Below are positions 9,772-19,179 of a stretch of DNA of 64,000 bases, in pieces (the first letter of the stretch is position 1; the number at the start of each line of letters is the position of its first letter). The position numbers were made by a program, and so were the translations under genes. The stretch covers positions 1,379,501 to 1,443,500 of the forward strand of contig NZ_CP062167.1 of assembly GCF_014844055.1 (NCBI RefSeq). The letters run 5' to 3'. Source of the DNA: Aureimonas sp. OT7 (lineage in GTDB: Bacteria; Pseudomonadota; Alphaproteobacteria; Rhizobiales; Rhizobiaceae). Under the pieces are notes generated by a model that was not told where the DNA came from, did no database searches, and worked only from the letters and a program-made list of their open reading frames with translations.

Positions 9772-10766
9772 CAGCGCCCGGGCGCATCCTGCGCCTCGAT
9801 GCCGCCACCGCCTTGCCTGAAGATCTGCGCGGCGGCGTGGTGGCGATCGGCAATTTCGACGGCGTACACCGTGGCCATCAGGCCGTTCTCAGTGCCGCGG
9901 CCGAGATCGCCACGCGCGAGCGGCTACCGCTGGTCTGCCTGACATTCGAGCCGCATCCGCGCAGCGTTTTCCGGCCGGAACAGCCGGTGGCGCGCCTGAC
10001 GCCCGCTCCGCTCAAGGCCCGGATCCTCGATGAGCTGGGTTTCGACGCGGTGGTGGAACAGGCATTCACCCGCGAGTTCGCGTCCGAAACGGCCGAAAGC
10101 TTCATCGAGGACTGCCTGCTCGGCGCCCTCGGTGCACGCCATGTCGTGGTGGGATACGATTTCCACTTCGGCGCCCGGCGTGCCGGCACCGCAGAGACGC
10201 TGGCCGCCGCCTGCGGACAAAGGACTATCGGCGTCAGCGTGATCGCCGAGTTCGACGACGAGGGCGGCGCTGTCGTCTCGTCCTCCCGTATCCGATCGGA
10301 CCTGTCGGTTGGCGACGTGGCGGGGGCGAACGCCCTTCTGGGCTATCGCTGGATCGTCGAGGGAGAGATCGTCCACGGCCGCAAACTGGGCCGCACGCTG
10401 GGTTATCCGACGGCGAACATGACGCTTCCGCACGACACGCTGCTGATGCAGGGCATCTACGCCGTCAAGCTGACGCGGGCGGACGGCGTGGCCATGCCCG
10501 GCGTCGCCAGCTTCGGTCGACGGCCCACCTTCGACGGTGGCGCAGCCTTGTTCGAAACCTTCGTCTTCGACTTCGACGACCAACTCTACGGGGAAACGGT
10601 CGCGGTTTCGGTGTTCGGCCGGCTGCGGGGGGAGATGCGCTTCGACGATGCGAAGGCGCTGGTTGCGCAGATGGATCGCGATTCGCAGGAAGCGCGGGCG
10701 CTGCTGGCCGGTTCCAACCCGCTGTCGCCGCTGGATGCGCGGCTCTCCTTTGGCGTCGCTACCTGA
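9768..10766 (+). CDS. ribF: Bifunctional riboflavin kinase / FAD synthetase
   Basis: Converts riboflavin to FMN and then FAD. 332 residues. The N-terminal adenylyltransferase domain has [15 protein letters not shown] near residue 30 (HxGH-type nucleotide site) and SSSRIRSDL near residue 173. The C-terminal riboflavin kinase domain has [11 protein letters not shown] near residue 212 and [14 protein letters not shown] near 265. It overlaps the HAD gene by 4 bp and precedes ileS by 80 bp. The ribF-ileS order is common in Gram-negative bacteria. Confidence 0.97.
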   Translation: MTAPGRILRLDAATALPEDLRGGVVAIGNFDGVHRGHQAVLSAAAEIATRERLPLVCLTFEPHPRSVFRPEQPVARLTPAPLKARILDELGFDAVVEQAFTREFASETAESFIEDCLLGALGARHVVVGYDFHFGARRAGTAETLAAACGQRTIGVSVIAEFDDEGGAVVSSSRIRSDLSVGDVAGANALLGYRWIVEGEIVHGRKLGRTLGYPTANMTLPHDTLLMQGIYAVKLTRADGVAMPGVASFGRRPTFDGGAALFETFVFDFDDQLYGETVAVSVFGRLRGEMRFDDAKALVAQMDRDSQEARALLAGSNPLSPLDARLSFGVAT

Positions 10767-10846
10767 ATCTCTCTTTATAACAGGCCGGTCTTGCACTAGA
10801 AACTGCGCCACCGAAGCCGGTCCATCCCGACGAAAAAGCCCGATCC

Positions 10847-13807
10847 ATGACCAAAGATGCCTTCGATTACGCCGCGACCCTCTATCTGCCGCAAACGGAT
10901 TTCCCGATGCGCGCGGGCCTGCCGGATGCCGAGCCCAAATGGATCGAGAAGTGGGATTCGATGGATTTGTACGGCACGCTGCGCCAGGTCTCCAGGGGCC
11001 GGCCGAAATACGTGCTGCATGATGGCCCACCCTATGCCAACGGCAACCTGCATATCGGCCATGCCCTGAACAAGGTGCTGAAGGACGTGATCACCCGCTC
11101 GTTCCAGATGCGGGGCTACGACTCCAACTACGTGCCCGGTTGGGACTGCCACGGCCTGCCGATCGAATGGAAGATCGAAGAGCAGTATCGTGCCCGCGGT
11201 CGCAACAAGGACGAGGTGCCGATCAACGAGTTCCGGCAGGAATGCCGCGAGTTCGCGGCCCATTGGGTGGGCTTGCAATCCGCCGAATTCCGCCGCCTCG
11301 GCGTCGAGGGCGATTTCGCCAACCCCTATCTGACGATGGCCTACGAGGCCGAGTCCGTCATCGCCGGCGAGTTGCTGAAATTCGCCATGAGTGGCCAGCT
11401 CTATCGCGGCTCCAAGCCGGTGATGTGGTCGGTAGTCGAGCGCACGGCCCTGGCCGAGGCGGAAGTCGAATACCAGGACCACGAGTCGGACACGATCTTC
11501 GTGAGGTTCCCCGTCCGTGGCGACGGGCCGTTCGCCGGCGCCGCCGTGGTGATCTGGACGACGACGCCCTGGACGATTCCCGGCAACCGCGCCGTGACGT
11601 ATAATCCGCGTATCGCCTACGGCCTCTACGAAGTGACGGCGCCCGAGACCGCAGAGGCGCCGCGCTGGGCGCATCAGGGCCAGCGTTATCTGATCGCCGA
11701 CGCGCTGGCTTCCGATGTCATGGCAAAGGCCCGCGTACCGGAGGGCGGATATGTGCGGCTGGCCGACGTGCCCGCCGCCGCGCTCGAGGACATGGTGCTC
11801 GATCATCCCCTACGGGGCTGGCGTCCGGAGGGGGCTGCGGCCACGGCCGGCGAGCCCTATGCGTTTCCGGTGCCTCTTCTTGTCGGCGCCCATGTGACCG
11901 ACGATGCCGGCACGGGCTTCGTGCACACGGCCCCCGGCCACGGCACGGAGGATTTCGAGGCCTTCATCGATGCGCGCCGGGCGCTGGAGCAGCGCGGCAT
12001 CGACACGACGATCCCGTTCACGGTCGATGATGACGGCTTCTATACCAAGGATGCGCCGGGCCTCGGGCCGGACGCGCCGGCCGGTGCCGCCCGGGTAATC
12101 GACGACAAGGGCAAGAAGGGCGATGCCAACGCGCGCGTCATCGGCGCCCTGGTCGAAACGGGTACGCTGATCGGCCGCGGCCGCCTCAAGCACTCCTATC
12201 CGCATTCCTGGCGCTCCAAGAAGCCGGTCATCTACCGCAACACGCCGCAATGGTTCGTCCACATGGACAGGGATATCGGCGGCGCTGACGATACACTTCG
12301 CGACCGTGCACTGAAGGCCATCGACGAGACGCGCTTCGTGCCGGCTTCCGGCCAGAACCGGCTGCGCGGCATGATCGCCGACCGGCCGGACTGGGTCCTG
12401 TCGCGCCAGCGCGCCTGGGGCGTTCCGATCTGCGTCTTCGTGGACGAGGACGGCGCCATCCTCAAGGATGAGGACGTCAACGCCCGCATCCTGGCGGCCT
12501 TCCGCGAGGAGGGGGCGGATGCATGGTTTGCCGAGGGCGCGAAGGAGCGTTTTCTCGGCAATGGGCACGACGCCCGGCGATGGACCATGGTCCGCGACAT
12601 CCTGGATGTGTGGTTCGATTCCGGCTGCACCCATGCCTTCGTGCTGGAGCAGCGGCCCGACCTGAAGTGGCCGGCCGACCTGTATCTGGAAGGGTCGGAC
12701 CAGCATCGCGGCTGGTTCCATTCATCGTTGCTGGAATCCTGCGGAACCCGCGGTCGTGCGCCCTACGACGCCGTCCTGACGCACGGCTTCGTCATGGACG
12801 AAGACGGCCGCAAGATGTCCAAGTCGCTGGGCAATGTCGTCACCCCGCAGGAGGTCATCAAGCAGTCCGGTGCGGATATCCTGCGCCTCTGGGTCGTCTC
12901 TTCGGACTATTCGGAAGATCTTCGGCTCGGCAAGACGATCCTGCAGACCAATGTCGACGCCTACCGCAAGCTCCGCAACACGATCCGCTGGATGCTGGGT
13001 ACGCTGGCGCACGACACGGGGGAGACGGTGCCCGTTGCCGACATGCCGGAGCTGGAGCGGCTGATGCTGCACCGGCTGTCCGAGCTGGAGACGCTCGTGC
13101 TCAAGAGCTACGATGCGTTCGACTTCAAGCGGATCGCGCGGGCCCTGCTGGATTTCGCGGTGGTGGAGTTGTCGGCCTTCTACTTCGACATCCGCAAGGA
13201 CGCCCTCTATTGCGATGCGCCGTCATCCCTGCGCCGCAAGGCCGCCTTGCAGGTGGTGCGGGAGATCTTCGACAGGCTGGTGACGTGGCTGGCCCCGCTG
13301 CTGCCATTCACGATGGAGGAAGCCTGGCTGGCGCGCCATCCGCAGGCGAAGTCGGTTCACCTCGAACAGTTCCGGCCCGCAGGCGCCGACTGGCGCGACG
13401 ACGCGCTGGCCGGCCGCTGGCGAGACGTCAAGCGGGTTCGCCGCGTGGTCACCGGCGCGCTGGAGGAAGAGCGGCGCGCCAAGCATATCGGCTCATCGCT
13501 CGAAGCCGCGCCGGTGGTGTATATCGAGGATCCCGATCTGGCGGCCCTCCTCGAATCGCTCGACCTTGCGGAAATCGCGATCACCAGCGGTATCGCAGTG
13601 ACCACCGCGCCGCCGCCGGCCGAGGCGTTCCGGCTTGCCGATACGCCGGGGGTCGCCGTTGTGAACCGGTTGGCGGAAGGCCGCAAATGCGCGCGTTCCT
13701 GGAAAATTGCGCCGGATGTCGGCTCGGATCCGGAATTTCCGGATGTCAGCCCTCGCGATGCCGAGGCGCTGCGCGAGTTGAAGGCGCTCGGGGTGGCGGT
13801 CGCCTGA
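10847..13807 (+). CDS. ileS: Isoleucyl-tRNA synthetase
   Basis: Class Ia synthetase charging tRNA-Ile, 986 residues. The HIGH motif is [18 protein letters not shown] near residues 60-77 and the KMSKS motif is [11 protein letters not shown] near 650. The CP1 editing domain ([13 protein letters not shown] near 228) is present. There is no C-terminal zinc-finger cysteine cluster, which some bacterial IleRS have; the protein ends in a short anticodon-binding tail. The ATG at 10847 gives [15 protein letters not shown]. It follows ribF; no lspA is found directly downstream. Confidence 0.97.
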   Translation: MTKDAFDYAATLYLPQTDFPMRAGLPDAEPKWIEKWDSMDLYGTLRQVSRGRPKYVLHDGPPYANGNLHIGHALNKVLKDVITRSFQMRGYDSNYVPGWDCHGLPIEWKIEEQYRARGRNKDEVPINEFRQECREFAAHWVGLQSAEFRRLGVEGDFANPYLTMAYEAESVIAGELLKFAMSGQLYRGSKPVMWSVVERTALAEAEVEYQDHESDTIFVRFPVRGDGPFAGAAVVIWTTTPWTIPGNRAVTYNPRIAYGLYEVTAPETAEAPRWAHQGQRYLIADALASDVMAKARVPEGGYVRLADVPAAALEDMVLDHPLRGWRPEGAAATAGEPYAFPVPLLVGAHVTDDAGTGFVHTAPGHGTEDFEAFIDARRALEQRGIDTTIPFTVDDDGFYTKDAPGLGPDAPAGAARVIDDKGKKGDANARVIGALVETGTLIGRGRLKHSYPHSWRSKKPVIYRNTPQWFVHMDRDIGGADDTLRDRALKAIDETRFVPASGQNRLRGMIADRPDWVLSRQRAWGVPICVFVDEDGAILKDEDVNARILAAFREEGADAWFAEGAKERFLGNGHDARRWTMVRDILDVWFDSGCTHAFVLEQRPDLKWPADLYLEGSDQHRGWFHSSLLESCGTRGRAPYDAVLTHGFVMDEDGRKMSKSLGNVVTPQEVIKQSGADILRLWVVSSDYSEDLRLGKTILQTNVDAYRKLRNTIRWMLGTLAHDTGETVPVADMPELERLMLHRLSELETLVLKSYDAFDFKRIARALLDFAVVELSAFYFDIRKDALYCDAPSSLRRKAALQVVREIFDRLVTWLAPLLPFTMEEAWLARHPQAKSVHLEQFRPAGADWRDDALAGRWRDVKRVRRVVTGALEEERRAKHIGSSLEAAPVVYIEDPDLAALLESLDLAEIAITSGIAVTTAPPPAEAFRLADTPGVAVVNRLAEGRKCARSWKIAPDVGSDPEFPDVSPRDAEALRELKALGVAVA

Positions 13808-13919
13808 CCGACGCCTTGCATTATCGGCCCGGAAATCTGTAATTTGGCCGCAGTTTATTGTAAGGAGGCCCGGAGGCATCCGCCGGACGGCTTGCGATGC
13901 AACGGGGATTGGAAGGTTC

Positions 13920-14570
13920 ATGAGCATGAAGAACGCGAGCCACGCCATACGCCTGGCCATGCTCGGCACATGCGGGCTGGCTCTCGCCGGTTGTGTCGGT
14001 CCGACCTACGGAACGGGTACGACACAGGGCGCGCAACTCCTGAACGATCTGGACAACATCGTGTCCCTGGGGTCCAGCGACAACAAGCAGCCGATCAACT
14101 ATCAGCCGCGCCCCGAACTGGTTAAGCCGCAGAACCTCAACCAGCTTCCGCCGCCGCGCGACGCTTCGGTTGCGTCGGCCGACCCGAACTGGCCGGTTTC
14201 GCCCGAAGTGCAGCGGGCGCGCCGCATGGCTGCCGCCGAAGCGACAGCGGGCGATGCTGCGTTGCCGGCGGACTATCGCACGGGTGTACAGGCGCCGGCC
14301 GGCGGCAATACGCGCCTTGGCGACAGCGAGGGCTCGTGGATCGATCCGCGCCGGCTCGGCCGGGAGGGCCAGCAGGCGCAGCAGGCCCGCGCGACCCAGT
14401 ACGGCACACCGTCGGAGCGCCGCTACCTGTCCGAGCCGCCCCTGGCCTATCGCCAACCCGCCGCCGGCGCGCCCGTCGGAGACCAGGGCGTGGACGAGTC
14501 GGTCAAGGAGCGCCGCTCCAAGGGCACCCGGACGCTCGGCTCCCGCATCCGCGACGCGCTTCCGTTCTAG
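13920..14570 (+). CDS. Predicted lipoprotein, DUF3035-like
   Basis: A 216-residue protein with a lipoprotein signal: a short basic start, a hydrophobic stretch and the lipobox LALAGC at about residues 21-26, so it is probably lipidated at the Cys and exported. The mature part is rich in Pro, Gln and Arg, low in hydrophobic content and probably disordered. Placement after ileS resembles the DUF3035-type lipoproteins of alphaproteobacteria, but I assign this only weakly. GGAAGG lies 6 bp before the ATG at 13920; a second ATG follows at 13926. Its TAG stop interlocks with the stop of the convergent tadA. Confidence 0.75.
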   Translation: MSMKNASHAIRLAMLGTCGLALAGCVGPTYGTGTTQGAQLLNDLDNIVSLGSSDNKQPINYQPRPELVKPQNLNQLPPPRDASVASADPNWPVSPEVQRARRMAAAEATAGDAALPADYRTGVQAPAGGNTRLGDSEGSWIDPRRLGREGQQAQQARATQYGTPSERRYLSEPPLAYRQPAAGAPVGDQGVDESVKERRSKGTRTLGSRIRDALPF

Positions 14571-15010
14571 GCCTGCGGGGGCTCGCGCCTCAGGCGGAAG
14601 AATTCCGTCAGGATGTGGGCGGACTGCGTCTCGGCGATGCCGCCATAGACGTCGGGCGCATGATGGCAGGTCGGCTGCACATAGAAGCGGCCGCCATGCT
14701 CGACCCCGCCACCCTTCGGGTCGCTGGCACCGAAGTAGAGCCGGCGGATCCGTGCGAACGAGATTGCCGCCGCGCACATTGCGCAGGGCTCCAGCGTTAC
14801 ATACAGGTCTGCGCCGGTCAGTCGCTCCTGGCCCAGCGCGTCACATGTGCGCCGGATCGCCAGGATTTCCGCATGGGCGGTCGGGTCGTTGCGGGCGCGC
14901 GTCTCGTTGCCGGCGCGGGCAACGATACGGCCATCCATCACCAGCACTGCGCCAACCGGGACCTCGCCGCGCTCGCCGGCTGCCACCGCTTCTTCCAGCG
15001 CGGCCTGCAT
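14567..15010 (-). CDS. tadA: tRNA-specific adenosine deaminase
   Basis: Deaminates A34 to inosine in tRNA-Arg(ACG). With the ATG at 15010 it has 147 residues. The zinc site is complete: HAE (His46, Glu48) in NDPTAHAEILAI and PCAMC (Cys76, Cys79). The frame is open on the minus strand far beyond this start, through the region opposite the pseudouridine synthase, but homology stops just before MQAALEEAV. The stop (complement of 14567-14569) overlaps the stop of the lipoprotein gene by 3 bp. The gene is divergent from the pseudouridine synthase with a 132-bp gap. Confidence 0.94.
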   Translation of the reverse strand: MQAALEEAVAAGERGEVPVGAVLVMDGRIVARAGNETRARNDPTAHAEILAIRRTCDALGQERLTGADLYVTLEPCAMCAAAISFARIRRLYFGASDPKGGGVEHGGRFYVQPTCHHAPDVYGGIAETQSAHILTEFFRLRREPPQA

Positions 15011-15142
15011 GAATTCGGTGCCGTTCAACTCGCGTGACCCCTCGTGTGCGTAGGCCGGACCTGATAGAGCATTTTCAACGAAGGTGGGAGCGTGTTGTGC
15101 CTGACGACGCCCCACACCCAGACAGATGACGTGGATCGAACG

Positions 15143-16975
15143 ATGAACGACAGGAACGGCCGCGACGACAAGCGGCGCACGGATGGCCGCCGGCCGGGGC
15201 AAGGCGAACGGCGCCACGGGGCGGACGGCGGCAAGAAGCCGTTCAAGCCGCGCAGCCACGGCACGAAATCGCATGGCGGGCATGATGCGGACGGCGCTCC
15301 CAAGAAGCCGCGCAGCTATGGCCGCCTGTCGCATGATGCCGGTGGCCGCGACGACGAGAAGCGCGGCGGTTTCGGCAAGGACGGCGAAAAGCGTGGCGGT
15401 TTCGGCAAGGATGGTGAAAAGCGCGGTGGTTTCGGCAAGCCGCGCGCGTTGTCCGAGCGCGGAGACGCACCGCGTACGGCGCGTCCGCCGCGCGATGCCT
15501 CGCGTCCGCCGCGCGATGCTGCGCCCGAGGATGTCGGCACGATGCGGATCGCCAAGCGCCTGGCGCGCGCAGGCGTTGCCTCGCGCCGTGACGCCGAGGG
15601 CATGATTGCCGACGGCAGGGTGCGGGTTAACGGCGCGTTGCTGGACAGTCCCGCCGTCGATGTCGGCCCATCGGACCGCATCGAGGTGGACGGCGCGCCG
15701 CTGCCGGCCATCGAGCGTACGCGTCTGTGGCTGTTCCATAAGCCGGCCGGGCTGGTGACGACCAATCGCGACCCCGAGGGACGTCCGACCGTCTTCGACC
15801 GCCTGCCGGACGACATGCCCCGCGTGCTCAGCATCGGGCGGCTGGATATCAACACCGAGGGTCTGCTGCTGCTGACGAACGATGGCGGCCTGTCGCGGAC
15901 GCTGGAACTGCCGGCCACGGGTTGGCTTCGGCGCTACCGCGTACGGGTGCACGGCTCTGTTTCGCAGGCGGCACTGGACGAGCTTCGGCAGGGTATCGCC
16001 ATCGACGGTGTCTTCTATGGCGCCGTCGAGGCCACCCTCGACCGGGAGCAGGGCTCGAACGCCTGGCTGACCGTGGGCCTTCGGGAGGGCAAGAACCGGG
16101 AGGTCAAGCGCATTCTCGGCCATCTCGGCCTTGAGGTGAACCGCCTGATCCGGGTTTCCTTCGGCCCGTTCCAGCTTGGCGAACTGGCCGAAGGCGCCGT
16201 GATGGAAGTGAAGGGGCGCACCCTGCGCGACCAGCTCGGCGCACGCCTGATAGAGGAATCGGGCGCCAATTTCGACGCGCCTATCGTCAACGAATTCTCG
16301 AACAAGCCGGTCCGCACCGAAAAGCGCGATGGGCCGGAGCGCCGCCGTGCCGATGGCTCGGATGGTGAGTGGATCACCGTTGGGGAGATGAAGCGGAAGC
16401 CGAACCGCAAGCGTTCGGATGCCGCATTCCGTGAAAACGGCCTTGCCCGCCTGGATACGAAGCCGGGCGGTGACCGCGGTCCGCGCCGCGAGCGTGACGA
16501 CAAGCCCTTCCGCGAAGGGCGGCCGGACCGGCGCGAGCGCCGGGATGGCGATGGCGAAGAGACGCCACGTCCGCGCCGGCCAGCCCCCGCGACAGGCCGC
16601 CGTTCGGCAAATGTGTGGATGGCGCCCGGAGCCCGCGCCATTGGGCCCAAGCGCAAGGAAGCTCTGGAAGAAAGCGCCCGCACCGAGGGTAGCCGTCCGG
16701 CCCGCGCCGGCCGGCCGGAGCGGAAAGGCCCGAGGAGCGACGGCCCACGGAGCGATGGCCCGAGAAACGATGGGCCGAGACGCGATGGCCCCAGGTGGAA
16801 CGGCCCCAGGGGAAGCGGACCGAACGCCGACGGCCCCAAAGGCTCCAGGGGAAGTGGCCCCAGGGGCAGCGGACCCCGGGGAAGTGGCCCCAAAGGCGAT
16901 GGCTTCAGGGGTGGCGACCGGCCGAAGGGAAACGGCCCGCGCCCCAGCCGTCCCGGCCCGTCGCGAGGACGCTGA
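15143..16975 (+). CDS. RluB/RsuA-family pseudouridine synthase with disordered tails
   Basis: Predicted to isomerise uridine to pseudouridine in rRNA (23S, RluB type, is the likely target). About 610 residues, roughly twice the enzymatic core. Residues 1-130 are charged and hold three copies of DGEKRGGFGK (15350-15439). The S4 RNA-binding domain is near 134-190 (MRIAKRLARAGVASRRDAEG) and the catalytic Asp is D235 in GRLDINTEGLLLL. After about residue 365 the chain is Arg/Gly/Pro-rich, with SDGPR/GSGPR-type repeats at about 16733-16908. The ATG at 15143 is preferred over upstream starts at 15092 because similarity begins there. Next gene: rsmD. Confidence 0.9.
   Translation: MNDRNGRDDKRRTDGRRPGQGERRHGADGGKKPFKPRSHGTKSHGGHDADGAPKKPRSYGRLSHDAGGRDDEKRGGFGKDGEKRGGFGKDGEKRGGFGKPRALSERGDAPRTARPPRDASRPPRDAAPEDVGTMRIAKRLARAGVASRRDAEGMIADGRVRVNGALLDSPAVDVGPSDRIEVDGAPLPAIERTRLWLFHKPAGLVTTNRDPEGRPTVFDRLPDDMPRVLSIGRLDINTEGLLLLTNDGGLSRTLELPATGWLRRYRVRVHGSVSQAALDELRQGIAIDGVFYGAVEATLDREQGSNAWLTVGLREGKNREVKRILGHLGLEVNRLIRVSFGPFQLGELAEGAVMEVKGRTLRDQLGARLIEESGANFDAPIVNEFSNKPVRTEKRDGPERRRADGSDGEWITVGEMKRKPNRKRSDAAFRENGLARLDTKPGGDRGPRRERDDKPFREGRPDRRERRDGDGEETPRPRRPAPATGRRSANVWMAPGARAIGPKRKEALEESARTEGSRPARAGRPERKGPRSDGPRSDGPRNDGPRRDGPRWNGPRGSGPNADGPKGSRGSGPRGSGPRGSGPKGDGFRGGDRPKGNGPRPSRPGPSRGR
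15350..15439 (+). repeat. Three 30-bp tandem repeats within the pseudouridine synthase gene
   Basis: Three consecutive units encode DDEKRGGFGK, DGEKRGGFGK and DGEKRGGFGK. Units differ mainly at synonymous positions, so the peptide is conserved more than the DNA. Confidence 0.8.
16733..16908 (+). repeat. Degenerate Arg-Gly-Pro coding repeat
   Basis: About ten degenerate 12-15-bp units encode RSDGP, RNDGP, RRDGP, RGSGP and similar. It forms part of the basic disordered tail of the pseudouridine synthase and also keeps an open frame on the opposite strand. Confidence 0.75.
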
Positions 16976-16981
16976 GCCGGC

Positions 16982-17581
16982 ATGCTGCGCATCGTCGCGG
17001 GTGAATTCAAGGGGCGGGCGCTGGCGGGGCCGAAGGGCGACGCCATCCGTCCGACCTCCGAACGCCATCGGGGCAGCCTGTTCGACATCCTCGAACACGG
17101 CCTGGCTTTCGACATGACCGGTGTGCGGGTGCTGGACCTGTTCTCCGGCACCGGCGCGCTGGGGCTGGAAGCCCTGTCGCGCGGCGCGCGCAGCTGCGTC
17201 TTCGTGGAAGAGGGCGTGGAGGGCAGGGGCCTTCTGCGGACCAATATCGAGGCGCTGGGGCTGGGCGGGCGCACGAAGGTCTTCCGCCGGGACGCGACGC
17301 GTCTTGGGGCGGCCGGCACGCTCGAGCCTTTCGATATCGTGATGGCCGACCCGCCCTACGGAAAACGGCTCGGCGAAGCGGCGCTGGAAGCGGCGCTGTC
17401 GGGCGGCTGGCTGCGCCCCGATGCGCTTGCGGTGCTGGAGGAAGGGAGGGGCGCCTCCTTCGCGCCCATCGCCGGTTTCGACCTCCTGGACGAACGGGAC
17501 ATGGGGGCCAGCGTGCTGCGCTTTCTGCGCGTGTCGCAAGACCGGAGCGAAAAACCCTCGCCGCCCCTTACAAAAACGTAA
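16982..17581 (+). CDS. rsmD: 16S rRNA (guanine966-N2)-methyltransferase
   Basis: A 199-residue SAM-dependent methyltransferase for G966 of 16S rRNA. It starts MLRIVAGEFKGRAL with the family signature RPTSERHRGSLFDIL, the SAM loop VLDLFSGTGALGLEAL near residue 50, and the catalytic motif IVMADPPYGK near residue 122. It begins 6 bp after the pseudouridine synthase stop, so two rRNA-modifying enzymes are probably co-transcribed. Confidence 0.95.
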   Translation: MLRIVAGEFKGRALAGPKGDAIRPTSERHRGSLFDILEHGLAFDMTGVRVLDLFSGTGALGLEALSRGARSCVFVEEGVEGRGLLRTNIEALGLGGRTKVFRRDATRLGAAGTLEPFDIVMADPPYGKRLGEAALEAALSGGWLRPDALAVLEEGRGASFAPIAGFDLLDERDMGASVLRFLRVSQDRSEKPSPPLTKT

Positions 17582-17647
17582 ATTGCGCGTTGCTGGTGGA
17601 TTGGCCATACCTCGCCGCGCCCGTCGAGCTCCAAAGGATGTGAGACA

Positions 17648-19174
17648 TTGATCGCCAGAACTCATCGTTCATCGCCCTCCGGAAGCGCCGCCCTGCGCCG
17701 GCTGCTGATGGTTTCCACCATGGCTTTCGGCCTGTCCGCCGGAATCGTGCCGGCTTCCTTCGCACAGACACCGGCACAGGACGCGCCCGCCGCGTCCTCC
17801 ACCGTCGAGGAAGCGGTCGCCAAGGCCGAGGCGATGCGCCCGGATATCGAAAGCTTCATGCTGGATAACGGCTTGCAGGTGGTCGTCATTCCCGATCATC
17901 GCGCGCCGGTCGTGACGCAGATGGTGTGGTACAAGATCGGCTCGGCGGATGAGCCCCCCGGCCAGTCCGGCATCGCGCACTTCCTCGAGCATCTGATGTT
18001 CAAGGGCACGAAAACCCACCCCGCAGGGGAGTTCTCGGCAGCCGTGTCGGATATCGGCGGCGAGGAGAATGCCTTTACCTCCTATGATTACACGGCTTAT
18101 TTCCAGCAGGTTCCCGTTTCGGCCCTGGAACAGATGATGGAGTTCGAATCCGACCGGATGGCCAATCTGGTGCTGGACGACGCCGCCGTCCTGCCCGAGC
18201 GCGACGTCATCCTGGAAGAGCGGCGCATGCGCGTGGACAACGATCCCGGATCGCAGCTCGCCGAAGCCATGGGCGCGACCCTGTTCGTCAACAGCCCCTA
18301 CGGCACGCCGATCATAGGCTGGCAGAGCGAGATGGAGAAGCTGTCGCGCGACGACGCCATCGCCTTCTACGACCGGTATTACACTCCGAACAACGCGACC
18401 TTGATCGTGGCCGGCGACGTGACCAGCGATGAGGTTCGCGCGCTTGCCGAAAAAACCTTCGGACAGGTGGCGCGGCGCGCCGACCCCGGCCCGCGCGACC
18501 GTCCGCAGGAACCGAAAGCCCTGACGGAGCGCACCGTGACGCTGCGTGATGCCCGCGTTTCGCAGCCGAGCGTACAGATGGCCTACGTGGTCCCTTCGGA
18601 GCGCACGGCCGAGGGGCGGCAGTCCGAGGCGCTCGACATTCTGGCCGATGTGCTCGGCGGCGGCTCGACCAGCCGGCTCTACCGCGCGCTCGTGATCGAC
18701 AATCCCATCGCGGCAGGGGCGGGCGCCTATTATCAGGGCGACAGCCTGATGGAAGGCCAGTTCATGACGTACGGCACGCCGCGCGGCGACGCCGATGTCG
18801 AGACGCTGAAGGCCGCCATCGACGCGGAGCTGGGGAAGATCGTCACCGACGGCATCACGGATGAGGAACTGGCCGCGGCCAAGAACCGCGTGCGCAATGC
18901 CCTGATCTACCAGCGCGACAGCCAGACGTCGCTGGCCCGCCGGTACGGCGTGGCCCTGTCGACGGGGCGGACTGTGGAGGATGTCGAAAGCTGGCCGGAG
19001 CGGATCGAGGCGGTGACGGTAGACGACGTCCAGGCGGTTGCGCGGGAATACCTGTCCGGGGTCGGCGCGGTGACCGGATATCTCCTGCCGGCCGCCGACG
19101 CGCGCCAGCCGTCCGATGCACCGGCAGCGGCGACGCCGCCCGCCGGGCCTGCCGCAACCGATATCGAGGGCTGA
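17648..19174 (+). CDS. M16 zinc metallopeptidase, catalytic member
   Basis: 508 residues, secreted or periplasmic. The N-terminus has a basic stretch (LRRLL), a hydrophobic core and SFAQ near residue 40, a likely signal peptide. The zinc motif is HFLEH at residues 111-115, with further conserved acids downstream (VILEERRM), as in M16 processing peptidases of the PqqL/mitochondrial MPP type. The start used is TTG at 17648, which gives a full signal peptide; an internal ATG at 17708 is an alternative. It is followed after 5 bp by a paralogue without the zinc motif, with which it probably forms a heterodimer. Confidence 0.9.
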   Translation: MIARTHRSSPSGSAALRRLLMVSTMAFGLSAGIVPASFAQTPAQDAPAASSTVEEAVAKAEAMRPDIESFMLDNGLQVVVIPDHRAPVVTQMVWYKIGSADEPPGQSGIAHFLEHLMFKGTKTHPAGEFSAAVSDIGGEENAFTSYDYTAYFQQVPVSALEQMMEFESDRMANLVLDDAAVLPERDVILEERRMRVDNDPGSQLAEAMGATLFVNSPYGTPIIGWQSEMEKLSRDDAIAFYDRYYTPNNATLIVAGDVTSDEVRALAEKTFGQVARRADPGPRDRPQEPKALTERTVTLRDARVSQPSVQMAYVVPSERTAEGRQSEALDILADVLGGGSTSRLYRALVIDNPIAAGAGAYYQGDSLMEGQFMTYGTPRGDADVETLKAAIDAELGKIVTDGITDEELAAAKNRVRNALIYQRDSQTSLARRYGVALSTGRTVEDVESWPERIEAVTVDDVQAVAREYLSGVGAVTGYLLPAADARQPSDAPAAATPPAGPAATDIEG

Positions 19175-19179
19175 TCTCC

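Noticed and set aside
14567..17665. Very long minus-strand open frame opposite the pseudouridine synthase and rsmD
   Set aside because: Only its last part is tadA. The rest mirrors GC-rich codons and R/G/P repeats of the plus-strand genes and has no family features.
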